Assembly (NCBI GenBank): GCA_007258455.2
Contig: VDFB02262610.1
Span: 124,001 to 188,000 of the forward strand
Reading direction: 5' to 3'
DNA: 64,000 nucleotides
DNA from: Sequoia sempervirens
Taxonomy: Eukaryota; Streptophyta; Pinopsida; Cupressales; Cupressaceae
Numbering within the stretch: position 1 is the stretch's first letter; the number at the start of each line of letters is the position of its first letter. The translations under genes and the position numbers were made by a program. Of the stretch, positions 48,950 to 60,419 are shown piece after piece. The notes under the pieces are model-generated. The model ran no database searches, had not been told where the DNA came from, and saw only the letters and a program-made list of their open reading frames with translations.

Positions 48950-50097
48950 TAGTTGGAAAAGTCAGACTTGGCAAAAACTTGCTAAACCCAAAAAATTCGA
49001 CTCGACAACTTAACAAATTACTTAAATTTCTTTAGAAACACTTTTTTTTTTGCAAAATTCAATGACAAGATGTATCCAATGAGTCCATAAATGAGTACAA
49101 AAGTGTTCTCTATTAAATTTAATTGATTTGAGTACAAATTGAGTACAAAATTGCATTCTCATGCAAAATCCTGATGGTTGAAAACCTAATACAATGGATA
49201 GTTGAAAAATGAAAATAGTAAAAGTAAAAGTAAATACAACATTTTGCACCTTCCTCTTCCCTAATCGACTGAGAACTAGGGGAGAGGTAGAGGTTCTAGT
49301 CCTTGGAGTTGGTTGTGGCTCCTTGGTTGGCATGGAAGGTAGTGGCTCGACCTCCATCCTGGAAGTAGATGGCAATGACTCCTCATCCTCATCAAGATCA
49401 TCCAACCCTACATCTCCTACTGCACCCACATCCTCCAATGCCTGTCTCTCAAAATGAAGAATCTCGTCCTCAATAAACAATGGAGGCTGCTCATCCCGGC
49501 TTGTCCAATCACTATAAGGATCTATTTCATCCAAATCAATGGGATCATGTGATTTGTCCTCTACCCTTCTTGTGTGTAGCCAAAGGTTGTATTGCACAAA
49601 GACAAGGTCATTGAGGCGCTTTTGAGCTAATTTGTTCCTCTTTTTTGTGTGGATGGCATCAAACAAGCTCCAATTGCACTCACAATTGGATGCACTACAA
49701 GGTTGGCATAATATGCAGAGGGCAAGTCTTTGGAGATTTGGGGTATTTCCACCCCAATTTTTCCACCAAGACTACAAAATAAAATAACAAAGAGTTAGAA
49801 AGCAAAGTCAAAAACATATTTTATCAAATTATAAGATGCATGTGAAATAAAGACTCCAAATTTTATACCTGGTGTCTAAGTGGTTCTTCCTCGAATAGCT
49901 AGGTCTAAAGAAAAGAGCCTACCCCTTCCTTCTTGTAACTTTTCAATTCTTGGACAATGAGGTCTCTCACTTCAACCTAGGATGTCATCCTCTAAATACA
50001 TGTCGTGAGCCCCTCCATAACCTCTCCATTAGGATCCGAGAAGGTGTCTAAGTAGAAAAAAACAAGGGTCAAGGAAGTACCTTGCTACATGGATGGG

Positions 50098-50102
50098 TTG
50101 GT
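50098..50102. repeat. Target duplication TTGGT of solo LTR A, left
   Basis: TTGGT precedes TGTAATGTCCCC and recurs at 52007-52011 after GGGGACATGACA. Confidence 0.85.
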
Positions 50103-52006
50103 TGTAATGTCCCCTTTTGGGACTGCCCTAAATCTTTCCCTAGAATCACAAGTTTCAATATAGTTAGGGTTGTAACTTACCAACTAAATGCTTTAAGTAA
50201 GAAAAATCTTGGTTTAGGTCCTGCAATCATGTTAGATAATATTGGAATATAATTCATATGATCAAACATATATAAATATTTGAACCATATAAATACATAA
50301 CTATTAAACTACACCATATCCATAATGCATAATGGAAGTTTAATCATAATAGGAATTGGATGGGAAACATGATAAGTCCGCTCGAAGCTATCCCAGCTAA
50401 GTCCAAGAGCGGATATACCATCCCTCTTGGCCCCAAGTGGCAGACCCCCGGTCATCCACATGGAGTGGTCTACTTAGTGGGTAAACTTGTATCTGCATTC
50501 CCTATCCATGCTGCCTTATCCATCCTTCTTATGATTGAGACTCCTTGAATCCTTCCCAACAACCCATCCATGTAGAGATTGGGGAAAGCTACAATAGGAG
50601 GCCTGTAGATTCCTCTTTCTAAGCCCAAGAGTGGTCACTCACCCCCTTGGCCCCAAGTGGCAGCCCCCGGCCATCCACATGGGGTGGTTTTCTTAGAAAG
50701 TAATCTAGTATTTGCTCACCCTACTCGTACTTCCCCTTTATTCTCCCATGGTTGCTTGGTGGGAATTATAAACACAACAATATATCCAGTTTCATAGAGA
50801 TTAATAAACATATCTTACTCACAATATGCATCATAGTGCATACCACAATGCTTGCAAAAATATAATCTGCTATATTCTAAGATGCTAGTATATTTACTGC
50901 TGATTCCGCCCTTATCTGCTGAGTGCAGATAATTAACTTAGATCCGCTCCAATTGCCTTGCTGCCCTTATCTGCTGAGTGCAGATAATTAACTTAGATCC
51001 GCTCCAATTGCCTTGCTGTTCGACCTGCCCTTAATGTTCCGAAGATATTGCTTAGTGTAAATCAAACGAATAAGAATCTATTATCCATATTCATATTAAA
51101 GAACCATAATTACTTATAAGAGGCTCAATAATTGCTGCAAACATCATTATTGCATAATTGTGTATTGAACTTACTCTCCTTATTGTTGATTTATCATTTG
51201 CCTTCATATATCTCTTATTGGACCATCTCCTTATTCACCTGTATTTCTTCTTGATATCTGCTCAGGTTCCAAATGATACTCCACCTTCTGATTATAACAT
51301 GTTAATATATCTCCTCATCTTTTCTGCTATAAGTAGATTGATATTACACTCTGTTTGTACCAATAGCTGCTACTTTTCTGCATATAGATTTCTATTTCTG
51401 ATTGCTTCGATCTTCTCCAATACTCAGAGAATGTTCCTTCCTTGCTGCCTTTCTACAAATGAAGTGTGCTCCCTTTATATCCTGTCGGGGGAGAGTCGCC
51501 TCTTTTCACAAACATCCTTACATTTGTAAGGGACACATCCCTTCCAACACAAGCGCTGACTTCCCTTAATTATATTCTTTCCAAGTGCTGCCTTAATCTC
51601 TTGCTAATTATACTTTTATGTTACCGCTGCCCATGATTTTCTTTGCCTATTATTAATCGACCCTTTGCTGATTCTACTCCCTAGCGGCAATCATTATCAA
51701 GTAGCACAAGCTGCAGGGGTTTGGGATTCGGGGCATGACAATTACTGATCACTGCCTTTCAATATATTAATATCTGCTTTTAATTGCTGCCTTAATAAAA
51801 TCGCTGCTTCCTTAACCTTTGCAACTCCCTTAATATCATTCACTGCCTTTAATATATTAACTTTAGTCGATATAAATTATGTGGTTGGCTAGCAGAGTCT
51901 ATATTAGGCGATTTCCTAAATATGTGGCTTGAGTGGTCGACTATGTAAATTTAAATATGCTTTTTATAAAAGTCTACGGTAGTTGGATCATAGTGGGGAC
52001 ATGACA
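50103..52006 (-). mobile_element. Solo LTR A in the hAT transposase gene
   Basis: This 1904-bp element runs from TGTAATGTCCCC to GGGGACATGACA, with 12-base imperfect inverted ends, flanked by TTGGT. A TATA box (GGATATAAAGGG, minus strand, 51471-51482) suggests the LTR reads on the minus strand. It contains a perfect 55-bp tandem duplication (50908-50962 and 50963-51017) and a diverged 240-bp repeat around GGCCCCAAGTGGCAG (about 50430 and 50660). It splits exon 3 of the transposase. ORFs within it are not supported. Confidence 0.87.
50908..51017. repeat. Tandem duplication, 55-bp unit, two copies
   Basis: The unit begins GCCCTTATCTGCTGAGTGCA and is repeated without visible difference. This indicates a recent slippage or unequal exchange event inside solo LTR A. 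Confidence 0.9.
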
Positions 52007-54089
52007 TTGGTGGAGTTGATTGTTCCACCTCCTATCACTAATCTCCCATATGGGATCAAATTTGAGGCTGCCCCCCCTTGTAATAATTTTTGATAGCCTC
52101 TTTGGCCTTATCCATGGCCTTATAAAGATACCCTATTGGGTTTTGATCCCCATCTACCAAATGGAGAACTCTAGCCAAGGGATCCGACACCTACAATTTA
52201 CAAAAACAAAAGATTAAAGTTACAAATTTATAATGAAAGACTTAAAAAAATATATTTAACTTGAGTTTAATTTCAAAGTTTTAAAGTTACCTTCACGATC
52301 TCTATAGCTCTTTGTGCAAAAAGGTGGTCAAAGACTATGCTTGCAACCCCTCTCTCCCTCAGGCTTCTTTGCATAAGATGAGTCTAGCCATGCTTGACTC
52401 ACAAACATTTGTTTTAAAGCAGTCAATGAACCAATAATGCTTTGCAACGTTAGGAAAACTCTTGCAAACCTTGTAACACCCAATCTTACCAACTCTCCCT
52501 TGGGTGTGATCTCTCATCAAATTAAGAACCCAAGGGTGACTAAAGATAAATTTTGTGATGCTCCTTGCATCATCTACAACTGGTGTCACCCAATTAAGTT
52601 TGCCTATGTCCTCCAAAAGAAGGTCAAGGCAATGTGCTGCACAAGGTGACCAAAAAAGTGTCCTATGTTTGTCCTGGAGCAATCTCCTAGCTGCCACATA
52701 TGCTGTTGCATTATCAGTGATGATTTGCACCACATTTTCTATGCACACCTCCATGACAACTTCAACATTAGAGACAATGTTTCTGCATTTCTCACTTTGT
52801 TGGAGGCATCCACCGATTTCAAAAAAATAACTTCACCTTTTGAAGCAATAAAAAATTTAAGAATGGTGCAGTTTTTCCCATCCATCCACCCATATGAAAG
52901 AATGGTGCAGCCATATTTTTTCCACTCCTTATTTTGCTCTTCCACTACTTGCATTGCCCTTTTAGTTGCATTTGTGAGCAACCTACAAGTACAAAGTAAA
53001 ATTAAGTACAAAATTTTAATTTTTAAACAAAAAATAGCTTAAATTCAACATAAATTAATATAGATTAAAGAACATAAATTACTATAACTTATAACTTAGC
53101 ATAAAATTTGAATTAACTAACCTCCCACTCAAGTCTTTGTGAGAAGGCATCTTGTAGCCTTTTCTCGCAATTTTCAATGTAGTAACCAAATTGTCGCAAT
53201 AAGGACTACTTGCCACATTGAAAGGAATGTTGTTGAAATATCAAAGATTAGTACATGCCATGTCTGCATGTTCATGCACCTCCATATTCCACCTTGTAGC
53301 TTCTAATGATGGTTGTGCTCCAGGTGTGTTTCTGGGCACAAAAAATTTTTGTGGCGTGCATGTAGGTGTAAGCGCTAACACTCTACTTGAAGTAGAGGAA
53401 GTGGAAGGCTTGGAGGTTGATGTGCTTCGGATGCGTGGACCATGAAGAAAGCCCACAATGTCAGGACATGTTTCCTCATTTGATTTTGCTTTCTGATGAC
53501 CATGACCACTAGCTATGCTTGCTGCTATGGCTGCCCTTGTCATCTCCCTTTGCAATTTTTTCTCTTTTATAGCTGCAAGTAGAGCATTCATCTCTCTTTT
53601 TATCTCTTTCGTGGTTGCAGGACAAGGCTTGACATCACGATGAGTAATGCTTGCAAAATGGTATTTGAGGCGATTTATGCCTCCATTATGGAGCTTCTCA
53701 CATCAAACACAAATAACTGATCCAGGCATCGGTCCTTGCATGACATACTCCCAAGCAAGGTCTCTAGCTCCTGCAAGATGAGTGCCTGTAATTGACGGTG
53801 GCACAGGCACCGATGGGATGGAGCTTGAGGCTGAACCATAACCAGAAGCTTCTCTATTTGCCATTATATTGTGTATTTAACCTACACATACAAAGTGAAA
53901 GCACAACATATTAATTTTTTAATACAAAAAAATCTAAATTTTACATAAATCACTAAAAATCAGCCTAAATTTGGTTTAAACCAATATAAATTTGTTTAAA
54001 TCAGTAAAAATTTAATCTAATTTAAACATTCTAAACTTTTTTTCAAAAAAAAGTTGGGTATAAAAAACAGTGAAAATAGTAAAAAAAAT

Positions 54090-54107
54090 AAGAAAAAATT
54101 AACAAAA
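54090..54107. repeat. 18-bp target duplication of the SINE, left
   Basis: AAGAAAAAATTAACAAAA recurs exactly at 54257-54274. Confidence 0.88.
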
Positions 54108-54256
54108 GCCGGTATTGGCATGGTGTGATGGTTTAAAGGTGGCATTGTTGTTCTTGCCACCAATGTTCAAACCCCATTGGGGTGGTATTGTTGAATGGTT
54201 GTATTCCGGTTCATAGCTCCAGTCAAAAGCGTTTACCCCTTGAATAAAAAAAAGAA
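54108..54256 (+). mobile_element. tRNA-derived SINE
   Basis: This 149-bp insertion lies between 18-bp direct duplications and has an A-rich tail (GAATAAAAAAAAGAA). It has an A-box-like TGGCATGGTGTGATGG at 54116-54131 and a B-box-like TGTTCAAACCC at 54164-54174, spaced as in tRNA-type polymerase III promoters. The body has no ORF. Such elements are copied by LINE enzymes. It lies in the hAT 5' region upstream of the transposase gene. Confidence 0.82.
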
Positions 54257-54274
54257 AAGAAAAAATTAACAAAA
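54257..54274. repeat. 18-bp target duplication of the SINE, right
   Basis: AAGAAAAAATTAACAAAA is the right copy and adjoins the A-rich tail. Confidence 0.88.
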
Positions 54275-54415
54275 ATTAGCGACGAATCTTATTTTTTGGA
54301 ATTTAAATGCAGAAGTCCTACTTCTTTTTAGCATATGATGAACTTTTTTAACCTAGATGCAACATTTTGCAGCCAAAATGAAGTAAATGTTTTAAACAAA
54401 CAAACAAACAAAAAA

Positions 54416-54420
54416 CAAAA
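54416..54420. repeat. Target duplication CAAAA of solo LTR B, left
   Basis: CAAAA precedes TGTCATGCCC and recurs at 60025-60029 after GGGGACATTACA. The left flank is A-rich, so the match alone is weak. The LTR ends and the hAT reconstruction support it. Confidence 0.65.
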
Positions 54421-54659
54421 TGTCATGCCCCCGCAAGCTGCAATACTAAACACCGGTTAACAAGCAAAAGCAGCGCTGGTATGAGAATAAGATGAAATAG
54501 CACTAAAGACAAAATAGCACTAAAAAACGAAAAAGCAAATTCAAGCTCCACCAATAAAGAACAGTTTGGAATAACAACAATTATTATGGCAAGGCAACAA
54601 TTATTTAAGATAGCGATTAAATGATGCAGCGAATGTTTCTAAGGGAGGATCGGCAATTT

Positions 54660-54790
54660 AAGCAAGGATAATATTAATATAATTAATTATTCTTGGATTG
54701 GTTAGTCAAAGCAATCAAGAATTTAAGCACGGATAATATTAATATAATTAATTATCCTTGGATTGGTTAGTCAAAGCAATCAACAAAAAG
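54660..54790. repeat. Tandem duplication, 65-bp unit, two copies
   Basis: Copies begin AAGCAAGGATAATATTAATA and AAGCACGGATAATATTAATA and share TTGGATTGGTTAGTCAAAGC. They lie in the 5' part of solo LTR B, upstream of its TATA box. Confidence 0.85.
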
Positions 54791-55214
54791 ACATGTCTTT
54801 TGATAGTATGAAAAGACATGACCTTCAGCCCAGCGGGGGTATAAAAGGAAGAATATATCAAATGCAAAGGACATAAATTGAAGAAGAAGAACATACGGAT
54901 CAGTGATCATCTACAGGGAGACATTAAATAAAAGGAAATAGAAATAGATGATAGATTTGCATATGTACAGCAGTCTGATTTCCTGAATCGGTGGTATGAA
55001 ATCTGATTTACAATAATAAGTTGTAGCACCATTGAATATATGTGATTTCAATTTTTTGATTAGAAGATCAAGGTGCTAATGATGCATTGTTGTTTCCTTA
55101 TATCAGTCAATATGATTAATATCTGTTTGTCATATGTCTTAATGTTTTAGCCATGATAGAGGAGGCCAAGATTACAAGAGGGGAATAGCGATGGGGCACT
55201 CTCGTAGGTACGCA

Positions 55215-55345
55215 ACCTCTGTAATGGGGAACCAATGTGTTCCATAATGGAGGACTAAGTAGTCCTATAATGGGGAACCAATTAGATCCATAACGAAGGA
55301 TCAAGTAGTCCTATAATGGGGGACCAAGTAGTCCCAAGGAGGCCA
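55215..55345. repeat. Degenerate tandem repeat, about 33 bp
   Basis: The phrase RRACCAAGTAGTCCTATAATGGGG or a variant recurs four times, just left of the LTR C insertion. Confidence 0.7.
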
Positions 55346-55362
55346 AGGGGGTATCCGTTTGG

Positions 55363-55367
55363 GGTAC
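55363..55367. repeat. Target duplication GGTAC of solo LTR C, left
   Basis: GGTAC precedes TGTTGTGACC and recurs at 59571-59575 after GCATCAACA. Confidence 0.82.
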
Positions 55368-56164
55368 TGTTGTGACCTTTTCACACATCGCCCCATTGCA
55401 AATGGGGACCCTTCGTTTTTTTTTGCTTTTTGGTTTTTCCTTGGCGTCGCAACTGCTTATCACTAGTCTTTTTGCAATGAGGAGTTTGAGTTTCGAACGG
55501 TCACCCGAGTCAGTTGGAGAAATTGAGCCTAGATCACTATGCAAGCGTCATCACCATGCTTAGGAGGCCTGGGAGACGAAGATCGACTGTCATTTCAGTC
55601 AATTCCGACACCTCCCAGTTTTTAGGGTTTTTTCACTCTGGCCCCCTATTTTTTAGGACCTACTTTTTTGGCACTTTTGGGCAATTCTGAGATCCCTATT
55701 TTTTAGGGTCTATTTTTAGAAAGTTGCTATTTTTGGAAAATTTCTATTTTTAGAAAGTTTCTATATCTGGAAGGGTCTCGAGTTTCGAAAATCCACTTAG
55801 AAGTTCGAAAAGATCAACAGAACTTTCAGAAAATCGATTTGAAAATTTTTGAATTCATGGTGAAATTCTGGAAAATCACAGAAAAAAATAAAAAATCTGG
55901 AAAAATCGTTCAAAAATCACAGAAAAATGGTGAATAAAATGAAAAATCAGTCATGAAATCATAAAAAAATTGATAGAAATATGAGAAACTCATGTAAAAA
56001 TCTGAACAGTTATGGCAAATTGATGACTGAAAATCATGGTGAAGGCATGAATGAGGACTGAGATGAGTAAAATTAATGCCAGAAAGCTTCAGCCAGACAA
56101 TGAAAATGGCTAGACAATTAGTAAACTCCGTCCAGCCATAAAGAAAGTAATGGCAAGAATGAAT

Positions 56165-56900
56165 GGCAAGTCCGCCTTGGGTAAAGTGAAGTGGCAAGGA
56201 CATGAAGGAAGTCCGCCATAGAATGGCCAGCCAAGTAGTCAAGTCCGCCCATGTCCAAGTGTTGAATGGCAAGCCACAGATCAAAGTCCGCCCTCAGCAT
56301 AAGGTTAAATGGCATGAAATCTGATGAAGTCCGCCTTCCAATGGCCTGACATGTGCTAAAGTCCGCCCTCCAAAGCAATGAAGATGGCTATCCAAAGGCT
56401 GAAGTCCGCCCAGCAACATGAGTTAAATGGCAAGCCAAAGAGGGAAGTCCGCCCATGTTCAAGTGTTAAATGGCAAGCCACAAGCCAAAGTTCGCCCTCC
56501 AATGGCAAGAAAAGTGATGAAGTCCGCCCAAAACAAAATGTGGATGGCAAGGAAAAGTATGAAGTCCGCCCTTGTATGGCCAAACATTGAAGGAAGTCCG
56601 CCCTTGGAAAAGGAAAAATTGTCTAAGGCATAGCCAAGGAAAAGGTTGAAGTGGCTGAGAAATAGACCAAGTCCGCCTTGGATAAAACACAAAGTGGTAA
56701 GCCATAGGCTGAAGCCCGCCCTAGTAAAGTGGCTTGGAAACAAGGCAAGTCTGCCTTGGACATAAAGCTGAATGGCTTGAGAAGTAGTGAAGTCCACTCC
56801 AAGGAAAATAGCCCAACACTTAGTCCATGATAAGTTGGCATGGGAGAATGAAAGAAATTAAGTGGCCAAAGCAACTAGCAAGTTCGCCATACTTAGAGGG
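56165..56900. repeat. Tandem array with AAGTCCGCC core
   Basis: The core AAGTCCGCC, or a one-base variant, recurs about seventeen times at 30-75 bp spacing. It alternates with AATGGCAAG or AATGGCC segments. More diverged cores continue at 57480-57670. It lies in the long upstream part of LTR C. Confidence 0.85.
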
Positions 56901-57079
56901 GTGAGGAAAATTCAAATTTTTTTGCCTAAGTATGAATCTTGAAAAATAAAAAATGAATGTTTGGCCTTGAAAATTTTGCCATACTTAGAAGAGATAGAAA
57001 TATTTCTTCTAAGTCTAAAACATTTTGCCAAACGACTTAGGAAGATGTGAAGAAAATTTCGCCTATGACTTAGGATGGC

Positions 57080-57420
57080 AAGAAGATATGGCCAACGAAA
57101 GAGGGTAATGGCCAAATAATTTTGGACGAAGGAAGGTAATGGCCAAATAAAGTTGGACGTGGCTAGATAAATTTTGGAAAAAAGCAAGAAAATATGGCCA
57201 AATGAAATTGGACGATTGAAAATAATGGCAAAATAATTTTGGACGAAGGAAGGTAATGGCCAAATAATTTTGGACGAAGGAAGGAAACGGCCAAATAATT
57301 TTGGACGAAAGGAGTTATGGCAAAATAAAATTGGAAGATAGAAAATTACGGCAAGAAAATCATGGCCGAATAAAATTGGACGAAAGAAAATTATGGCCAA
57401 ACAAAATGGACGGCAAGAAA
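57080..57420. repeat. Tandem array, about 30-bp unit ATGGCCAAATAATTTTGGAC
   Basis: About ten copies of a unit close to ATGGCCAAATAATTTTGGAC followed by GAAGGAAGGTA occur in a row, with point changes. They are adjacent to the AAGTCCGCC array. Confidence 0.85.
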
Positions 57421-58783
57421 GTTATGGCAAAATAAATTTTGGAAAGAAAATTTTTCCTAAGGCAATGGCAAGAACTTCTTGAAGTCTGCCTTACATTTGA
57501 AATGGAAGTCTCCAAAGTCCGCCATAAGGAATGGTGAGAAGGTCCGGACAAGAGGAAAGTCCTACCTTGGCACTTAGAAAAGAGACAAAGCACATGCAAA
57601 GTCCACCATGGAAAAATGTTCACCAAGTCCAACTTGTAGAGAGAGAGTATGGCAAACAATGAGAAGTCCGATTTCGGGAGATAGAAATGAAGAGTTAAAT
57701 GTGAAATGTGCTCGTGCCAAGATGAAAATGACGAAGAGAGTATGAAGTTTGCTTTAAATTCGAAACAAAATTCACTTTGATATCAGGAGAGAGAATGTTA
57801 AGAAATTCAACACGAGGCCAGATTTCAGGAGAGAGAAAATGAAAATCTTCATCCAATAATTTTTGCCATGGCTAAATTTAAAAGATAAAATCAAATAAAT
57901 TAGCCATTTTGGAGAAAATTAAAAGCTTGAAAATGAAATTTATAAAAAATCTTTGAAAGCTTATCCTGAAAAGTTATCTTTTTTTACTGCAGGTGGATGA
58001 CTACACAAGGCGAGGAAAATGACAAAGAAAGTGTAAAGTCCGACTGGAAGGGAGATAAAAGAAAACTTGGGGAGTCCACCCTTGCACATGGCAAGACCAA
58101 CAGGAAGGCCGCCAAGAGTTTGGCATCATGAAGACAACGGCAGGCACACTGTCAAGTACATCCAACTTACGCAAGCCAAATTCAAAATTGAAGACAAATT
58201 GACCGGCGAAGTTTATTTGAGCACAAAAATGGCCAAAATCTTGAAGGTATTACAAAGTAGCCGAAATTTGGCTAAGTATGGGAAATTATCCACATAGAAA
58301 GTTCCAATTTCCTCCATTGTGGCGAAAACACAAAGAAGTTCCTCTCCAAATTCAAGGCACTTGAAGGAATTCCAAAGCAATCCGAGAAGAAAGACTTAAT
58401 AACTTCAAGTCTAAACAGGTGCTCCAAGGCGAGGTGAGAAGAAGAAGCCAAAGTCATCCAAAATCAAAGCACAAAGGATAAAGTCATTAGCAGGAAAAAA
58501 TATTCTAAGGCAAGAACATGGAAAAAGAACAAAGTGACTAAGGAAGACATCCAGCACGTTGAGGTGGTGCCTCGTCATCTTCCGACCAATCAAATTGTTC
58601 CAAATCAACATGCAACAACTTTCTATTTTATCTGTTGGTTCATATTTGGTAAAAAGGACAAGTGTCCTCGAATGTAATTTTCTCATTGGTCGAGGGGTAG
58701 CAAACCCTAATTAGGGTTTTATTTTGTAATCTTGGCCGTTGATCCTAAATCAATCTTGGCCATTGAATTGTAATTGGGGAGCC

Positions 58784-58790
58784 TATAAAT
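58784..58790 (+). promoter_or_regulatory. TATA box of solo LTR C
   Basis: TATAAAT is set in GC-rich flanks (GGGGAGCC before, GAGCTCGCCCCC after), a typical plant core promoter layout. CCAAT-like elements occur about 200 bases upstream (58585). It predicts transcription to the right. Confidence 0.65.
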
Positions 58791-60411
58791 TGAGCTCGCC
58801 CCCTCATTTGTAAAGCATGGGAGCATGTTGCAAAACATGTTGAGATAAGCAACTGTTGTAAGATTGCCAAAGTAATAAGTAATGCATGCATTGTTCTGAT
58901 GGTGATTGCTTCTCTTATTTTGGAGTTGTCATGGTTCTTATCCCTCATCATAGTTTAGATTTCTTTTCATGTATGTTAGATGAATGCAAGATTTGATAAG
59001 TATTGATTTGTGGTGAAACTTTTGCTCATACTTTCTTTGAATGGATGATTTTCATTCAATGCGTAAAGTTAGCCTGAGCTTATTTTGTGGATGCTTAACT
59101 TCTGTCTGGATAATTATTGTTCGATTTGATGGTAGTTATTCACGACTTGAAAATCATAAGCACATTCCCTTGAAGATTGCACCCCCTTTGTGTAGTTGTC
59201 GTGAGCGTGGCGAAGCAAAGCGTGGTTATTGGTTCCACCAAGTCAATACCGTCTCTTGAATTCTTAGGAGTAGATTAAAACTTCTGAACCTTTATCTCCT
59301 TTTTCAGTTTGTTTGATCCATGACCCAAGCAATAGAGCTTCATTGTCTAGACCTTCATTGTGAATTGAACAAGCCTAGCGTAAGTCCCTTTGTGTTACCA
59401 GCATAATCACATCAAACCACAGAGCTCATCCGCATTCATCTTAAACATTGGAATTGCCGTATGATCTTACTTGCAATCTTAGCATACGAGGTAGTTTTTC
59501 AAGAGGGGATAGAGCGTCTTTGAACTCTTTATTCTAGAATGTTTGTTGTGTCATAAAACATGCATCAACAGGTACCAATGGTACAACTCCTTGGGCCTAG
59601 GAGAGATGGCATTTCGGGTTACCTGTTGTAATCCCACCCCCTCTATCATGGTGAATCATCACAAGAGGTCAGATCATAGAGAGAGGGTAATGGTTGGCAA
59701 GATGGGTCCTAGGCACCCCATTGGGTCACGTTCTCCCATAGTCTTCTATGATTGAATCCTCCAAGGATGTTAAAATGCTTCATGATTGAACCAATGATTG
59801 GCCATGAGTTTACTAACATTTAATTATGATAATCTGCTAGTTACTATTATTGTGGTAAATGATTATAATCTGCTAATCAATATGATTGTGGTAAATGGTT
59901 CTAATCTGTGTGCAAGGCTTCAATCAGGGCTTCAATCAGGTGGAAGATATTCTCTAACCCCTTTGTCTATCTAAATTGGGGATTTAGGGTAAATTTAGGG
60001 CATTCACAATTAGGGGACATTACACAAAAAATCTACCTATGCTTCAAATTTGCCTTTGAAATTCACTAAAAAATCCCTTTCGATCTTCTCTCCTCAATAG
60101 AACAATGCTCTAAATCATGTGTTTGCTGTTGGGAAGGGTTTTCTTGCCTTACAAAGCAAAATAGAAGTGAATTTTTATGTTTTGGGGGTCTTTTTTCATG
60201 CCACGGCTTTTTAGACCTGCGCCTGCGAGTTTTTGGCTCAGACTCGTTGAGTTTCTAGTAAAAACTCTCCAAAATTTCAGTGAGTTTTTGCTAGAAACTC
60301 AGTAAGTAAATTTGGCGAGTAAACCTTGCAAATACTCGCCCTTCGTTTGACTCGGTGAGTACTCGATGACTCATCAAGTTATTTGCCAGTTTGCCAACAA
60401 TGGGTGTACTG

Positions 60412-60419
60412 TGTGACCA
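60412..60419. repeat. 8-bp target duplication of the hAT element, right
   Basis: TGTGACCA matches 48942-48949 and follows GTACTG, the right terminus of the hAT. Confidence 0.82.

Larger units (their letters stand above)
49040..53864 (-). pseudogene. hAT transposase with BED finger, DUF659 and dimerisation domains
   Basis: Four exons with GT-AG introns can be traced. Exon 1 is 53864-53122: ATG, then a BED zinc finger with CV.CEKL...LKYHF...H around 53730-53640, and GYKMPSHKDLSGR at its end. Exon 2 is 52982-52291: DUF659, with EWKKYGCTILSYGWMDGK and ENVVQIITDNATAYVAA, then FWSPCAAHCLDLLLEDIGK. Exon 3 is 52190-49869: LHLVDGDQNPIGYLYKAMDK and WNNQLHQPIHVAARYFLDP. Exon 4 is 49771 to about 49040: hAT C-terminal dimerisation region with FDAIHTKKRNKLAQKRLNDL and an acidic tail. 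Damage includes TGA in place of the BED-finger Trp codon (about 53717), TGA at 53241, a frameshift near 52770, and solo LTR A inside exon 3. The enzyme is therefore inactive. Splice sites remain canonical. Confidence 0.88.
55368..59570 (+). mobile_element. Solo LTR C, 4.2 kb, innermost insertion
   Basis: The element runs from TGTTGTGACC to GCATCAACA between GGTAC duplications. At 4203 bp it is unusually long for a single LTR. A clear plus-strand core promoter, GCCTATAAATTGAGC at 58781-58795, lies 3.4 kb in, leaving about 0.8 kb for the transcribed part. The upstream region is dominated by two tandem arrays (56165-56900 and 57080-57420). I found no second LTR copy, primer site or pol motif, so a solo LTR is favoured over a complete small element. 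ORFs across the arrays are repeat artefacts. Confidence 0.75.
54421..60024 (+). mobile_element. Solo LTR B, split by solo LTR C
   Basis: The two halves, 54421-55362 and 59571-60024, give about 1.4 kb. It starts TGTCATGCCCCC and ends GGGGACATTACA. Its two ends match those of solo LTR A read in the opposite direction, so the two are related families. TATAAAAGG at 54840-54848 marks a plus-strand promoter. A 65-bp tandem duplication (54660-54790) and a degenerate 33-bp repeat around AAGTAGTCCTATAATGGGG (55215-55340) lie in it. Confidence 0.78.
48950..60411 (-). mobile_element. hAT DNA transposon carrying nested insertions
   Basis: The left end is TAGTTGG and the right end, read inward, is CAGTACACCCATTGTTGG. 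The YAG start and the shared TTGG fit hAT termini. The left terminus seems to have lost about eight bases relative to the right. After removing solo LTR A, the SINE and solo LTR B (with LTR C inside), about 3.8 kb remains, the usual size of an autonomous hAT. The transposase is on the minus strand (53864 to about 49040). The 8-bp duplication is intact. Confidence 0.85.

Noticed and set aside
49209..49457. Plus-strand Ser-rich ORF
   Set aside because: It is the antisense of the acidic C-terminal part of the hAT transposase.
56118..57659. Many overlapping ORFs in both strands
   Set aside because: They arise from the stop-poor tandem arrays of solo LTR C and share the repeat period.
54421..60024. 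A single 5.6-kb solo LTR
   Set aside because: A second element with TG...CA ends and a GGTAC duplication (55368-59570) lies inside, leaving a normal 1.4-kb LTR.
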